Shown: positions 1-9,477, numbered from the stretch's first letter. The stretch: DNA of 64,000 bases from Pseudomonas sp. (GCF_028293835.1 NZ_JAQGNX010000106.1:29638-93637); one strand, 5' to 3'. Notes: generated by a model from the sequence alone, not told the origin. Numbers and translations: made by a program.

Positions 1-1553
1 GGGGCGGGTATCCGATTCTGACCTTTCCCCAGGTGCCGGAAATCGATGTACTGATGATGCCACGTCAAAACGAACCGCCCATGGGCGCGGGTGAATCGGC
101 TGCGGTACCCAGCGCGGCGGCGATTGCCAACGCTATTTACGACGCCACCGGAATTCGGTTTCGGGAACTGCCGATTACCGCCGAGCGGGTGCTGGCTGCT
201 TTAAAGGGCTCGGCGGAAGCGGCCAACGGCGCGCCGCCGAATTCGCCCAAGGCCAAACGCTCGAAATGGTTGTTTGGCTCACTGTTTGCTGCGTTCGGTG
301 CGATTCTTGGGGTGGCCGCGACCGCGTTGCCTTGGCGTGCTGAAATCGCACCAATTGCGCCACCGGCCGCAGGCACCTGGTCGGCGTCGACCCTGGAGCG
401 AGGGCGTTTGTTGGCAGCGGTCGGCGACTGCGCGGTATGCCACACGACACCTGGCGGCGTGACCAATGCCGGTGGACTGGCCATGCAAACGCCATTTGGC
501 ACGCTGTACAGCAGCAACATCACTCCCGACCCTGCAACCGGAATCGGCAATTGGTCATACCCGGCCTTCGAACGCGCCATGCGCGAGGGCATCAGCCGCG
601 ACGGAAAGAACCTTTATCCGGCGTTTCCCTACACCGCGTTCAGAAATATCAATGACGCCGACATGCAGGCGCTGTACGCCTATTTGATGTCGCAGTCCCC
701 CATCAGCCGGCCGGCCAAAGCCAACGACATGCGGTTTCCGTTCAGCATGCGGCCGTTAATGGCCGGTTGGAACGCGATGTTTCTGCGCAAGGGCCAAATT
801 CAGCCGCAAGCCCAACGCAGCGAGCAATGGAACCGCGGCGCGTACCTGGTCAACGGTCTCGGTCACTGCGCTGCCTGCCATTCGCCGCGTAACCTGATGG
901 GCGCAGAGAAGGGCGGTACGTCGTTTCTGGCAGGCGGAACGGTGGACGGTTGGGAGGCGCCAGCCCTTAATGGCGTGTCAAAATCGCCAACGCCATGGAC
1001 TGAAGATCAGTTGTTCAATTACCTGAGCAGTGGCTATTCCGACGCCCATGGCGTGGCGGCTGGGCCCATGGGGCCGGTGGTCAGCGAATTGGCGAAATTG
1101 CCTAAGGCTGATGTCAGAGCCATGGCCGTATATTTGGCCTCGCTGGACGGCACCGCTCAGGCGCAAACGGCGGCGGTTGCGGAGGTGGTAGCGCAACCCA
1201 GCGTCACAGCGGTGTCGTTGAGCAATGGCCGACGGGTGTTCGAAGGTTCATGCCAAGGCTGTCACGCCGATGGGCTGGGCCCCAAATTGTTTGGTGTCAG
1301 CCCGTCGCTGGCGACCAATACCAATGTGCACAGCGCGCTGCCGGATAATCTACTCAAAGTGATTCTGCAAGGCATCGCGACCCCGGCAACGCCGGATTTG
1401 GGCTATATGCCGGCCTTTAAAGACAGTCTGTCCAATCTCCAAATCGCTGAACTTGCGGCTTACCTGCGCAACCGGTTTGCCCCGGCAGAGCCAGCATGGC
1501 AAGGGCTGCCACAAAGCGTCGCGCATCTGAGGGCCAATCCAGGAAGTCATTAA
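1..1553 (+). CDS. Molybdopterin dehydrogenase-cytochrome c fusion, C-terminal part (NicB-like), 5' truncated
   Basis: The reading frame is open from the first bases (first full codon at 3), so the gene begins outside the window. The first about 65 residues (MMPRQNEPPMGAGESA...) match the C-terminal end of the molybdopterin subunit of xanthine-dehydrogenase-family enzymes such as IorB/NicB. A hydrophobic segment (KWLFGSLFAAFGAILGV) follows, then three c-type haem motifs: CAVCH (429-443), CAACH (867-881) and CQGCH (1251-1265). This order is that of nicotinate dehydrogenase subunit B and related aldehyde/N-heterocycle dehydrogenases, in which electrons pass from molybdopterin through Fe-S to three haems in the periplasm or membrane. 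The Fe-S subunit would be expected upstream, off the window. The substrate cannot be deduced. Confidence 0.88.
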   Translation, partial: GGYPILTFPQVPEIDVLMMPRQNEPPMGAGESAAVPSAAAIANAIYDATGIRFRELPITAERVLAALKGSAEAANGAPPNSPKAKRSKWLFGSLFAAFGAILGVAATALPWRAEIAPIAPPAAGTWSASTLERGRLLAAVGDCAVCHTTPGGVTNAGGLAMQTPFGTLYSSNITPDPATGIGNWSYPAFERAMREGISRDGKNLYPAFPYTAFRNINDADMQALYAYLMSQSPISRPAKANDMRFPFSMRPLMAGWNAMFLRKGQIQPQAQRSEQWNRGAYLVNGLGHCAACHSPRNLMGAEKGGTSFLAGGTVDGWEAPALNGVSKSPTPWTEDQLFNYLSSGYSDAHGVAAGPMGPVVSELAKLPKADVRAMAVYLASLDGTAQAQTAAVAEVVAQPSVTAVSLSNGRRVFEGSCQGCHADGLGPKLFGVSPSLATNTNVHSALPDNLLKVILQGIATPATPDLGYMPAFKDSLSNLQIAELAAYLRNRFAPAEPAWQGLPQSVAHLRANPGSH

Positions 1554-1560
1554 CGCAATA

Positions 1561-1645
1561 TCTGTAATTGGAGCCAGGTTAGTGGCGAGAGGCTTAACGC
1601 GGTCCGCAGGACACAACGTCTCGCCAACGAGTTGGCTCCTACAGA
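1561..1645. repeat. REPIN-like inverted pair (GTAGGAGCCAAC family)
   Basis: A degenerate left arm (TCTGTAATTGGAGCCAGG) faces a well preserved right arm that reads TGTAGGAGCCAACTCGTTGG on the minus strand, with a short loop between. It fills the gap between two convergent genes, as is usual for Pseudomonas REP doublets. Confidence 0.7.
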
Positions 1646-1659
1646 TCCCAGCGCCAGCA

Positions 1660-2310
1660 TCACAGCTCGGGTGCTGTTATCGACACACCCCTGATCACCA
1701 GGTCGCTGATAAACGCCAGCCAATCTTGCCGTGGGCGTTTTTGCGCGAGGTCTTCCCCAAGAAAGGAGGAGAGGGTGTGTACGTTGGAATTATAGAAATA
1801 GCACAGTGACGCGATCATCAAGTACGCGTGTTTGATGTCGATATCAGGACGGAACAGCCCTTGTTGTTGTCCCGCTTCGATGATCGGCCTCAGCACACCC
1901 ACCGCCTCGCCGGACAAGCGTTGCAGCTCGCTCGACTGCTTGGCGTGCTTGCCCTTGTGCAGATTTTCAATTGTGAGGATGGCGACGAACTCAGGGTTGT
2001 CCACATAGTAATGCCAAACGAACTCAACCAACTCGCGCAGGGTTTGCACGGGGGTAGACGGGTCCAGGCGCAGCAGACTTTCGGCGTGGTTGAACCGTTC
2101 GTAGGTGTGTTCCAGCACCCGAATGAACAATTTCTCTTTACTGGCGAAGTAGTAATAAATCATCCGGTCATTGGAGCCGGCTTCGCTGGAGATCTGTTCG
2201 ATTCGGCCACCAGAATAACCGTCCCGGGTGAATACCTTGACCGCTGCTTCCAGGATGCGCGCTTTGGTCTGGTCCGCCTGCTGAGCCCTGATGCCTGTTT
2301 TTTTGTTCAC
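1660..2310 (-). CDS. TetR-family transcriptional regulator
   Basis: A 216-residue protein with an N-terminal TetR helix-turn-helix (KARILEAAVKVFTRDGYSGGR followed within the same domain by RMIYYYFASKEKLF, about residues 15-60) and a helical ligand-binding C-terminal half. The frame is open further upstream, but that extension lies inside pssA and is cysteine-rich and unlike a TetR N-terminus. The GTG at 2310 (VNKKTGIRAQ) is therefore taken as the start, 17 bases after the pssA stop. It lies immediately downstream of and co-directional with pssA, so the two may be co-transcribed. Its target is unknown; the adjacent dehydrogenase gene is convergent. Confidence 0.82.
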   Translation of the reverse strand: MNKKTGIRAQQADQTKARILEAAVKVFTRDGYSGGRIEQISSEAGSNDRMIYYYFASKEKLFIRVLEHTYERFNHAESLLRLDPSTPVQTLRELVEFVWHYYVDNPEFVAILTIENLHKGKHAKQSSELQRLSGEAVGVLRPIIEAGQQQGLFRPDIDIKHAYLMIASLCYFYNSNVHTLSSFLGEDLAQKRPRQDWLAFISDLVIRGVSITAPEL

Positions 2311-2326
2311 GCGGTCGTCTCGACAG

Positions 2327-3670
2327 TTAAAGGATGCGGTACAGCAGACGTTCGATGCGCACACGGCTGACCCGACGCAGGAACGTACGCACTGCAATAG
2401 GGTATTCGCTGAGGGTGTCCAGTTCGTCGTACTTGCCGACGCGAAATGTATTGCGCATTAACTGAGCCAATTCAGCTGCACGCGGCTCGGTCCATTCGGC
2501 CTTGGGGTCATCTATCAACAGGGCGTTTTCCAAGTCCAGTTGAAAAGCGCGGGGATTGAGGTTGTTGCCGGTCAACAACGTATAACGATCGTCGGACCAT
2601 AGACCCTTCAGGTGAAACGTATTGTCACCGTCTTTCCACAAATGCAGGTTTAACTGGTGCCTGGCAATGGATTGCTGATGCTTGCGGGCGAATTTCCGCA
2701 GGCTGATTTCATACAAGTACGGCAGGGCGGCGATGACCTTGAACGGTTCATCGGGCGGGATGAAAAAATCATTGGCGGTCTTGTCGCCGATAATGATGTC
2801 GATCTTCACTCCACGCTTGAGGGCGCGGTTGAGTTCCCGAGTAACCACCACGGGCAGGTTGAAATACGGCGTGCACAGGGTCAACTGGGTTTGGCTGGCA
2901 GCAATCAGCTCACAAATCGTGCGGCTGAGGGGGTTTTTGTTACCCACGCCCAATAACGGAATGATGCGCAAACCACTGGCGTTGTCGGTGCCGTCACGGG
3001 TGTCATACGATGCACGTTTAAGGTCACTGCGAAACGCCCTGATTTCACCGCGCAGGCTTCGCGACGTAGGCGGCGAGGGCAAGTCAAGACGATGCACGGC
3101 TTTAGAGGTCAGCACGTCCGTCTGCACCATGTGCTGCATCGAGTCGGCCAGCGCCTTGTTTTGTAACAGGTGATATCGATCCAGACGGTACTTATCAAAT
3201 TTATGCAGGTAAACGTTGTTGATGCTGGCGCCGCTGTAAATGACACAATCGTCGATCACGATGCCCTTGAGGTGCAAAACGCCAAATAGCTCACGAGTCT
3301 GCACTGGCACGCCATAAATCGGCACTTCGACATCGTGCTCAAGGTTTTGCGCTTGGTACCATGTCGAGTTGCCGGGCTGCTTGCCTGCACCGATCAAACC
3401 ACGCTGCGCCCGGAACCAATCCACCAACACCACTACATCCAATGCTGGGCGCGACGCTTTAGCCGCGTATAAGGCGTCAAGAATTTCCTGACCGGCTTCG
3501 TCCTGCTGCAAGTACAACGCAACCACGTAGATCCGCTGGGTGGCCGACGCAATCTTTTCCAACAGGCAGCGGCGATAGTCGATGGCACTGGGCAAAAGCG
3601 TCATGGCGTCGGCTGACGAGGGAAAACCACGAAGGGCAGGAAGAATGGAGCGTCTGAAAGTGGAGCGCAT
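2327..3670 (-). CDS. pssA: CDP-diacylglycerol--serine O-phosphatidyltransferase (PssA-type, phospholipase D family)
   Basis: A 447-residue protein, close to the about 450 residues of E. coli PssA. It has two HxK phospholipase D motifs: HLKGIVIDD at residues 133-141, followed by the PssA-typical stretch YSGASINNVYLHKFDKYR, and HLKGLWSDD near residue 355, followed by TGNNLNPRAFQLDLENALL. Members transfer the phosphatidyl group from CDP-diacylglycerol to serine, the first step of phosphatidylethanolamine synthesis, and act peripherally on the inner membrane. The ATG at 3670 has a GAGAGG ribosome site just upstream. A second PssA of the other (membrane) class would be usual elsewhere in a Pseudomonas genome, so this copy may be accessory. 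Confidence 0.9.
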   Translation of the reverse strand: MRSTFRRSILPALRGFPSSADAMTLLPSAIDYRRCLLEKIASATQRIYVVALYLQQDEAGQEILDALYAAKASRPALDVVVLVDWFRAQRGLIGAGKQPGNSTWYQAQNLEHDVEVPIYGVPVQTRELFGVLHLKGIVIDDCVIYSGASINNVYLHKFDKYRLDRYHLLQNKALADSMQHMVQTDVLTSKAVHRLDLPSPPTSRSLRGEIRAFRSDLKRASYDTRDGTDNASGLRIIPLLGVGNKNPLSRTICELIAASQTQLTLCTPYFNLPVVVTRELNRALKRGVKIDIIIGDKTANDFFIPPDEPFKVIAALPYLYEISLRKFARKHQQSIARHQLNLHLWKDGDNTFHLKGLWSDDRYTLLTGNNLNPRAFQLDLENALLIDDPKAEWTEPRAAELAQLMRNTFRVGKYDELDTLSEYPIAVRTFLRRVSRVRIERLLYRIL

Positions 3671-3727
3671 AAGCCTCTCGTAGCAATAATCGGACAGTTC
3701 AGGAGCTTACACCAGAGCGCCGGGTTA

Positions 3728-3741
3728 CGTGGATGTCCACG
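3728..3741. promoter_or_regulatory. Inverted repeat CGTGGA-TG-TCCACG in the divergent region
   Basis: Perfect 6-bp arms around a 2-bp centre lie between the divergent pssA and diguanylate cyclase genes. It could be an operator; no regulator can be assigned. Confidence 0.3.
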
Positions 3742-3937
3742 ATAAGGCAATGTTTTAGCTTCCAGGCGTCAATATCGTCGGCGCAGAATGTGCCTCAGCT
3801 ACGCTGTTGAACATCTACGAGTCTGTTGTTGTTTATTTTTTTGAAGGCACTGCCTTTTATAGACTCGGCTCACAGGCTGTAAGTGTCATTGAAGTAATGT
3901 TGGTGTACGCTCGATACGTCTAAAACAAGGGTGGAAG

Positions 3938-5473
3938 TTGTTGAATTCCCAAAATGACGACAGCAGAGTAGATCTTGCACAGCCGACTAAAAGAGCGCCA
4001 GTTTTATGGCTGGCAGTCATTGCGATTTTTTTCGTTTGTGTATCGATTGTGACGTTTAACGTCTGGCAATTGGAACACGCCAAAGAGCATGAACTGCACC
4101 AGGCTGAGATCTCGACCTCTAACCTGTCGAAGTCTTTGGCGCAGCAAGCCGAAGATACGTTTGATGAAGCCGATGTCATTCTTGTGGATCTGGTTGAACG
4201 GATACAACACGATGGCCGAGGACCGGCTCAGGTTGATCGCCTGGAAAGTCTGTTAGCCCAGCATGTGCTGGAGACCCACCAGCTGCAGGGCGTGTTTTTT
4301 TATGACCGCACGGGCAGTTGGATTGTCAGTTCGTTCGGCATCAAGCCACCCAACGCTAATAACGCCGACCGCGAATATTTCCAATACCACGAGCAAAACG
4401 TCAATCTGGGTCCGCATATAGGCAAAGCAGTACGCAGCCGAACGACCAATGCCTGGATTATTCCCATCTCCCGGCGGGTGAATGATGCTCAGGGCAATTT
4501 CGACGGCGTGGTGTTGGCCACGGTGAGCATGACGTATTTCGACCAGTTTTTTGACAGCTTTAACATGGATGACAAGGGTGCAATCTTTCTCGCAATGACC
4601 GATGGCACGGTCTTGGCACGTCGGCCATTCACCGATGATGTTATTGGAAAGTCACTGGTCAAAGGCGCAGTGTTTACCGAATACTTACCCAAGGCTATGT
4701 CTGGCACGGCGATGGTGACGTCAATCATTGACCATGTTTCGCGACTCTATGGTTATCGCCAACTGGCAAAATATCCCCTGGTAGTCGCCGCAGCGATTTC
4801 TGAAGAGTCGCTGCTGCAAGAGTGGCGAGCCAACTCGTTTAAATCGATCATTATTCTCGTTAGCGCCGTGATTGCTAATATCCTGTTCGGCATTCTGTTG
4901 ATTCAACAGATCCGATTCGGCCTAAAGGCTGAAGCCAGGATGCGCGTCGCCCAAAGCTCGTTGGAAAAACTGGCGTTGCAGGACAGCATGACCGGCCTGT
5001 CCAACCGGCGGCATTTTGAAAGGGTGTTGAATATAGAGTTTCGGCGCAGCGGACGGAACAAAACGCCGTTAAGCCTTATCATGCTCGATATCGATTTTTT
5101 CAAAAGTTTCAACGATGCCTACGGCCATTTCGCTGGGGACCAATGCATCGTGGCGGTCGCCGATGCGCTGCGTGCGTGTCTTAATCGAGCGGGCGATCTT
5201 GCGGTGAGGTACGGTGGCGAAGAAATGGCCATCTTCTTGCCGGACAATGATGACGAGGGCGCATTTGCCTTGGCTGAAAAAATACGCCTCTCGATCGTCG
5301 CCAGGCAAATACCTCACGCTGACAATCCGTTGGGCGTCGTCACGGTCAGTCTCGGTTGTTACACCTGTGTACCGGGTGAGCAGAATACCATCGAGACGTT
5401 GATACAATGCGCCGATGCGGCGTTGTATTCGGCGAAAAAGGCCGGTAGAAACATGAGCGTAACTTACAAGTAA
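3938..5473 (+). CDS. Membrane diguanylate cyclase with periplasmic dCache-type sensor
   Basis: A 511-residue protein. Membrane segment one is about residues 20-42 and segment two about 300-322. Between them lies a periplasmic region resembling a dCache sensor (FFYDRTGSWIVSSFG, REYFQYH, ISRRV). The C-terminal third is a GGDEF domain with active site GGEEM at about 426-430 and the inhibitory I-site RAGD five residues upstream. It should therefore make cyclic di-GMP and be product-inhibited. The start is a TTG pair at 3938 behind AAGGGTGG; no ATG fits the domain boundary better. It is followed 42 bases later by a second cyclase, so both may be one transcript. Confidence 0.9.
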   Translation: MLNSQNDDSRVDLAQPTKRAPVLWLAVIAIFFVCVSIVTFNVWQLEHAKEHELHQAEISTSNLSKSLAQQAEDTFDEADVILVDLVERIQHDGRGPAQVDRLESLLAQHVLETHQLQGVFFYDRTGSWIVSSFGIKPPNANNADREYFQYHEQNVNLGPHIGKAVRSRTTNAWIIPISRRVNDAQGNFDGVVLATVSMTYFDQFFDSFNMDDKGAIFLAMTDGTVLARRPFTDDVIGKSLVKGAVFTEYLPKAMSGTAMVTSIIDHVSRLYGYRQLAKYPLVVAAAISEESLLQEWRANSFKSIIILVSAVIANILFGILLIQQIRFGLKAEARMRVAQSSLEKLALQDSMTGLSNRRHFERVLNIEFRRSGRNKTPLSLIMLDIDFFKSFNDAYGHFAGDQCIVAVADALRACLNRAGDLAVRYGGEEMAIFLPDNDDEGAFALAEKIRLSIVARQIPHADNPLGVVTVSLGCYTCVPGEQNTIETLIQCADAALYSAKKAGRNMSVTYK

Positions 5474-5515
5474 GACGGTGCCCGATCAAGGGTACGAATC
5501 AGGAGTCTGAACCCT

Positions 5516-6589
5516 ATGCAAAAGCCTGGCGGAAACGGACTTTCACTTACCAAGCGGCTTTTTAAATCGCGAGCGCTGGGGTCGGCCCTCGGTTTTCTGT
5601 GCATTGCTGTCGCCATGTATCCGCAGCATCCGCCTTTTTGGCTGTGGTTGCTAATGATCGTTAACGGCTTCATTTGGCCAATGATTGCGTTTCTGTGTTC
5701 GCGACGCTCACAGTCCCCATTGAAAGCTGAACAGCGCAATCTACTGCTGGACTCGTTTTTCTGCGGTTTTTGGGTGGGGGCCATGCAGTTCAATACGCTA
5801 CCCAGTGCCACCACGCTGTCGATGATGGGCATGAACAATATTGCCTTGGGTGGAGTGCGTCTCCTGCTGGCCGGATGGGTCACCCAAGGGTTGGGTTTGG
5901 CCGTTTCCATGCTGCTGTTTCCCTTGGTCTTCAGGCCTGAAACCAGCAGCGTGCAAATGTATGCCTGCGTGCCGCTGTTAGCGATTTATCCGTTGATGCT
6001 GGGGTGGATCGCCTACAAACAGAATCACATGCTCAGAGGCCATAAGCGCGCCCTGTTGGCCCTCAGCAAAACCGACAGCTTGTCCGGCCTGTTGAATCAC
6101 GGTGCCTGGAAGGACCATCTGGACATTGAGTTTCAGGGTTGCGCACTGGCGCAGCAGGGCGGCGCCATTGCCTTGATTGACATTGATCACTTCAAAACCA
6201 TCAATGATACCTACGGTCATGTGGTCGGTGACAATGTGCTTCGACATTTAAGCAAAGTGCTCAACCAGAACCTGCGCTCGTCAGACTTGGCCGGGCGTTA
6301 CGGCGGCGATGAGTTTTGTGTGATTCTACCTAACACGGCGTTGGTGACTGCGGCCGAGATCATGGACCGGCTGCGCGACACCTTCAGTGCAACCCATTAC
6401 GAGCTGGAGCCACTGATGAAAGTGACGCTCAGCGTCGGCCTCGCGGCCTACAGCCCGCTGCATGTGGATGCGACGGGCTGGTTGAATGACGCCGACAGGG
6501 CCTTGTATGGTGCGAAAAGTACCGGACGCAACCGGGTCAGTTGCATCGTGGAGGGGGCTTTCCATCCTGTCGTGCGCGACCCGGCCTAG
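5516..6589 (+). CDS. Diguanylate cyclase with MASE2-type membrane domain
   Basis: A 357-residue protein. The N-terminal about 180 residues are hydrophobic with several membrane segments and resemble MASE2, the integral-membrane sensor of AdrA/DgcC cyclases. The C-terminal GGDEF domain has an intact GGDEF at about 263-267 and an RSSD I-site five residues before it. It is predicted to synthesise cyclic di-GMP at the inner membrane. In enterobacteria AdrA-type cyclases drive cellulose production. Here an exopolysaccharide cluster lies 33 kb away, and a link is only conjecture. It converges with glpQ, whose stop is 8 bases away. Confidence 0.88.
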   Translation: MQKPGGNGLSLTKRLFKSRALGSALGFLCIAVAMYPQHPPFWLWLLMIVNGFIWPMIAFLCSRRSQSPLKAEQRNLLLDSFFCGFWVGAMQFNTLPSATTLSMMGMNNIALGGVRLLLAGWVTQGLGLAVSMLLFPLVFRPETSSVQMYACVPLLAIYPLMLGWIAYKQNHMLRGHKRALLALSKTDSLSGLLNHGAWKDHLDIEFQGCALAQQGGAIALIDIDHFKTINDTYGHVVGDNVLRHLSKVLNQNLRSSDLAGRYGGDEFCVILPNTALVTAAEIMDRLRDTFSATHYELEPLMKVTLSVGLAAYSPLHVDATGWLNDADRALYGAKSTGRNRVSCIVEGAFHPVVRDPA

Positions 6590-6596
6590 CAGTGGT

Positions 6597-7733
6597 TCAG
6601 TAGCCGTTTTTACGCAACAGCGTGTCGATGCTTTCCTTTGACGGGCGCCCATAGAACTTCAGCAGTTGCGCCGCGCGGTTGGTGAAAAAACCGTCGGCGC
6701 CACGCGCGCTCAGCGTTTTGTAATCTTCGGCGTCATCAACGGTATACGGGTGAATAACCAAGCCGCGGTCATGGGCCATTTTCGTCATCCACGGCTTGAC
6801 CATGTCCATGTAGCTTTGGTCGCCGCCGTGCTTGAGTACAGCCGCTGGACCAATACCCGATGCACCATGATCTTTGGCCCAATCCATCCATGCGGCGAAT
6901 TCCCCTTGGGACTTCACTTCGCGTCCGGCGTAGAAAGCCGCTTTGTCTTTAGCGCCGGAGGCCTCGAACTTCACGTTTGAGCTGGCTTCCATGTAGCCGT
7001 CACCGATCCACAACAACAGCACTTTAGGCACCTGCGGCATGCTTTTGTGCAACAGCTCCAGGCTAGGTTTTTCGAAGGTCTGCAACACTACCCGTCCCGG
7101 CGTGTTGGCGACATTAACCTTGCCCTTGGCCGCTGTCTTTGCCGGGTGTTGGTCGAGCCAGCCACGTTTGGCCAATACTGCCTGCAAATCGGCTTCTACC
7201 CCTGGAAATTGCGCCGGGACCTTGGTTTCGATATACAGTCCCGGCTTGTTTTCGCCCTCCTCAGCGATGTCGATGACTTCATTGAGGGTCAAAATTTTTA
7301 GCCCGACATAACTGCTGCGGGCCCGGGCGGGATAAGCCGCGTTAAACCAGGAACCAGCATCAAGGCGCTTGAGTTCTTCCAGGGTGAAACTGCTGATGGG
7401 GTCTTTGATTCGGTCTGGATAAACCTGGGCGATGTTGGTGGTACGCCCGAGGGTGTCGTCGTGCAGGGCGATCAACACGCCATCTTTGGTGCGCTGGATG
7501 TCCATTTCCAGATAGTCAGCGCCCAAGTCGCGAGCCAGCGCATACGAAGGGATCGTCTCTTCCGGCGCATCGAACGACGCACCGCGATGGCCGATGACCG
7601 CAGGCCAGGGCACGCCGATTTTTGCCGCAAGGGCCTTGCCAGGCTGCTCTGCAGCCAAAGATGTTTGGCTTAAAAGAAGGGCGCTGGCCACTAGCGTCAG
7701 GTGCCCGAGGATTTTCGGAATTCGATTGAGCAT
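6597..7733 (-). CDS. glpQ: Periplasmic glycerophosphodiester phosphodiesterase
   Basis: A 378-residue protein with a Sec signal peptide ending about residue 27 (LLLSQTSLAAEQ). The GDPD active-site signature is present: GHRGASFDAPEET, then EMDIQRTKDG and the catalytic HDDTLGRTT. The length agrees with periplasmic GlpQ of gamma-proteobacteria. It hydrolyses glycerophosphodiesters such as glycerophosphocholine to glycerol-3-phosphate and an alcohol. ATG 7733 has an AAGGAAG ribosome site. No glpT transporter is adjacent. Confidence 0.92.
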   Translation of the reverse strand: MLNRIPKILGHLTLVASALLLSQTSLAAEQPGKALAAKIGVPWPAVIGHRGASFDAPEETIPSYALARDLGADYLEMDIQRTKDGVLIALHDDTLGRTTNIAQVYPDRIKDPISSFTLEELKRLDAGSWFNAAYPARARSSYVGLKILTLNEVIDIAEEGENKPGLYIETKVPAQFPGVEADLQAVLAKRGWLDQHPAKTAAKGKVNVANTPGRVVLQTFEKPSLELLHKSMPQVPKVLLLWIGDGYMEASSNVKFEASGAKDKAAFYAGREVKSQGEFAAWMDWAKDHGASGIGPAAVLKHGGDQSYMDMVKPWMTKMAHDRGLVIHPYTVDDAEDYKTLSARGADGFFTNRAAQLLKFYGRPSKESIDTLLRKNGY

Positions 7734-7825
7734 CGTTGATCTTCCTTATCAGTAATCAGACATTCGCGACTGCACTGTAGCAAGTTGCCCATGACGGATT
7801 GGCTAAGGCGTTCAAACGAAGCGAT

Positions 7826-8395
7826 TTACTCGGCGGATGCTTTTAAGCGACGACGTATAAAACGGTAGATCGCGAGCATCAGGGCCAGCACGATGATCGC
7901 CATCAGCACGTTCTCTTCATAACGCTTGATGTCGGCGAACAGCCATTGCATTGACTGGCCGAAGATATAGCCGACACCGGCAACCAGCGGTGCCCAGATG
8001 GCTGCGCCGATCAAGTTGAAGCAGATGTAGCGCGAGACGGGGACATCGCTCATGCCAATGGCAATCGGGCCTGCGATGCGCAAGCCGTACATGAACCGTA
8101 CGCCGATTATCAGACCGCTTTGGTAGCGCTGCAGCAGGGTGCTGACGCGTATTGCGGCGGGTTGCAGTTTGGGGAAGCGGATCAACAACCGGCTGCCATA
8201 GCGTCGGCCAATCAGGAAAAACAGTGTGTCGCTCGTTGCGCCGCCAAGCGCGCCGACAATCGCCAGCAGCGGGAACGACAAATAGCCTTCATGGGCCGCG
8301 AATCCGGCCAGCATCAGCACGGTTTCCCCCTCCAGGGACGCGCCGACAAACACGGCCAGATAACCGTACTCAGCAATCAACTGTGTCAGCGTCAT
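7826..8395 (-). CDS. DedA-family membrane protein
   Basis: A 189-residue integral membrane protein with the DedA/SNARE-associated signature: E at LEGETVLMLAGF, GGATSDTLFFLIGRRYG, and VRFMYGLRIAGPIAIGMSDV. DedA proteins are thought to act as proton-dependent lipid carriers, including undecaprenyl phosphate, and to maintain envelope homeostasis. A basic tail (RRRLKASAE) should face the cytoplasm. It is transcribed leftward, 92 bases upstream of glpQ. Confidence 0.88.
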   Translation of the reverse strand: MTLTQLIAEYGYLAVFVGASLEGETVLMLAGFAAHEGYLSFPLLAIVGALGGATSDTLFFLIGRRYGSRLLIRFPKLQPAAIRVSTLLQRYQSGLIIGVRFMYGLRIAGPIAIGMSDVPVSRYICFNLIGAAIWAPLVAGVGYIFGQSMQWLFADIKRYEENVLMAIIVLALMLAIYRFIRRRLKASAE

Positions 8396-8479
8396 ACGCC
8401 AGCCTCATGGTGTGGGGAGTTGCCCGAGTGTGACTGATCGTCGGCAAGATTTGTTCCGTTGAGTGGCGCGGAGGCAAAT

Positions 8480-8570
8480 CTGTAGGCGCTAACGTGTTGG
8501 CGATATAAGCAGCACTGCGGCTGTCGAGAAACAACCGCGTCGCCTGCTCCCCACACGTTGGCGCCTACAG
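8480..8570. repeat. REPIN-like inverted repeat
   Basis: Left arm CTGTAGGCGCTAACGTGTTGG and right arm ACACGTTGGCGCCTACAG are inverted around a loop of about 50 bases. It belongs to the same GTAGG...CC(T)AAC repeat family as six other sites in the window. The remaining part of the 8396-8700 gap shows no gene; the hydrolase promoter should be within 8580-8690. Confidence 0.7.
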
Positions 8571-8700
8571 AGCGACTGTGGACAGGCTCGAATCAGGCGC
8601 CTCTGCATAAACTAATTCATCAACGGTTGGAATAAACCTCGCGGCCATGCGTCTGGCTACTGTGAATCACTTGTAACCAACCCATTACCGAGACCGCATT

Positions 8701-9477
8701 ATGAACCTTCCGACACTGCGTACGCTGTTCACCGCTGTATCACTGGCAGCTTTGACCTTAGGCGTCATGGGTCAAGCCCAGGCCGCGCCGGTTCACAATA
8801 TTGTGTTAGTGCACGGGGCATTTGTCAGTGGGGCAGGGTGGAGGCCGGTCTACGATATTCTGCTGAAGGACGGCTACCACGTGTCGATTGCCCAGCATCC
8901 GCTGACCTCATTCAGTGACGATGTAACCGCTGTCAAACGAGTTCTGGCGATGCAAGAGGGGCCGACGATCCTGGTCGGCCACAGTTACGGCGGGGCGATC
9001 ATCACTGAAGCCGGGAATGACCCATCGGTGGTTGGCCTGGTGTACATCGCCGCCCACGCATTGGACAAAGGTGAAACCGAAGTAGCAAACGGCAAGCTCT
9101 ACCCTAACGCCACCAAAGCCGTGAAGAAGACGGCGGATGGTTTCCTCTACCTTGATCCGGCCTTTTACCCTGCCGACTTCGCCGCAGACCTGCCCAAGGC
9201 GCAGGCTGAGTTTGAGGCCAATTCGCAATCTCTCACTGCCGCCTCGGTATTTTCCGTCCCGGCGGGTGACCCGGCCTGGAAAATCAAGCCAAGCTGGTAC
9301 GCCGTCGCCAAGTCGGACCGCATCATCAACCCTGACCTTGAACGCATGTACGCCGCCCGCGCCCACAGCCACACCGTTGAGTTAGCCGGCGCGAGCCACT
9401 CGGTCTACGAGTCGCAGCCCAAAGCCGTTGCGGCGTTGATCGAAGACGCCGCTCAGCATGCGATGGATGGCAAGTAA
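8701..9477 (+). CDS. Secreted alpha/beta hydrolase (esterase-like)
   Basis: A 258-residue protein with a clear signal peptide (cleavage after VMGQAQA, about residue 28). It has an alpha/beta-hydrolase core: oxyanion region LVHGAFVSG, nucleophile elbow GHSYGG with Ser95, and catalytic His in GASHSVYES near residue 241. The closest family resemblance is to the small salicylate-esterase/methyl-esterase-like hydrolases common in Pseudomonas. The substrate is unknown. It stands alone, followed by a strong terminator at 9506. Confidence 0.82.
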   Translation: MNLPTLRTLFTAVSLAALTLGVMGQAQAAPVHNIVLVHGAFVSGAGWRPVYDILLKDGYHVSIAQHPLTSFSDDVTAVKRVLAMQEGPTILVGHSYGGAIITEAGNDPSVVGLVYIAAHALDKGETEVANGKLYPNATKAVKKTADGFLYLDPAFYPADFAADLPKAQAEFEANSQSLTAASVFSVPAGDPAWKIKPSWYAVAKSDRIINPDLERMYAARAHSHTVELAGASHSVYESQPKAVAALIEDAAQHAMDGK

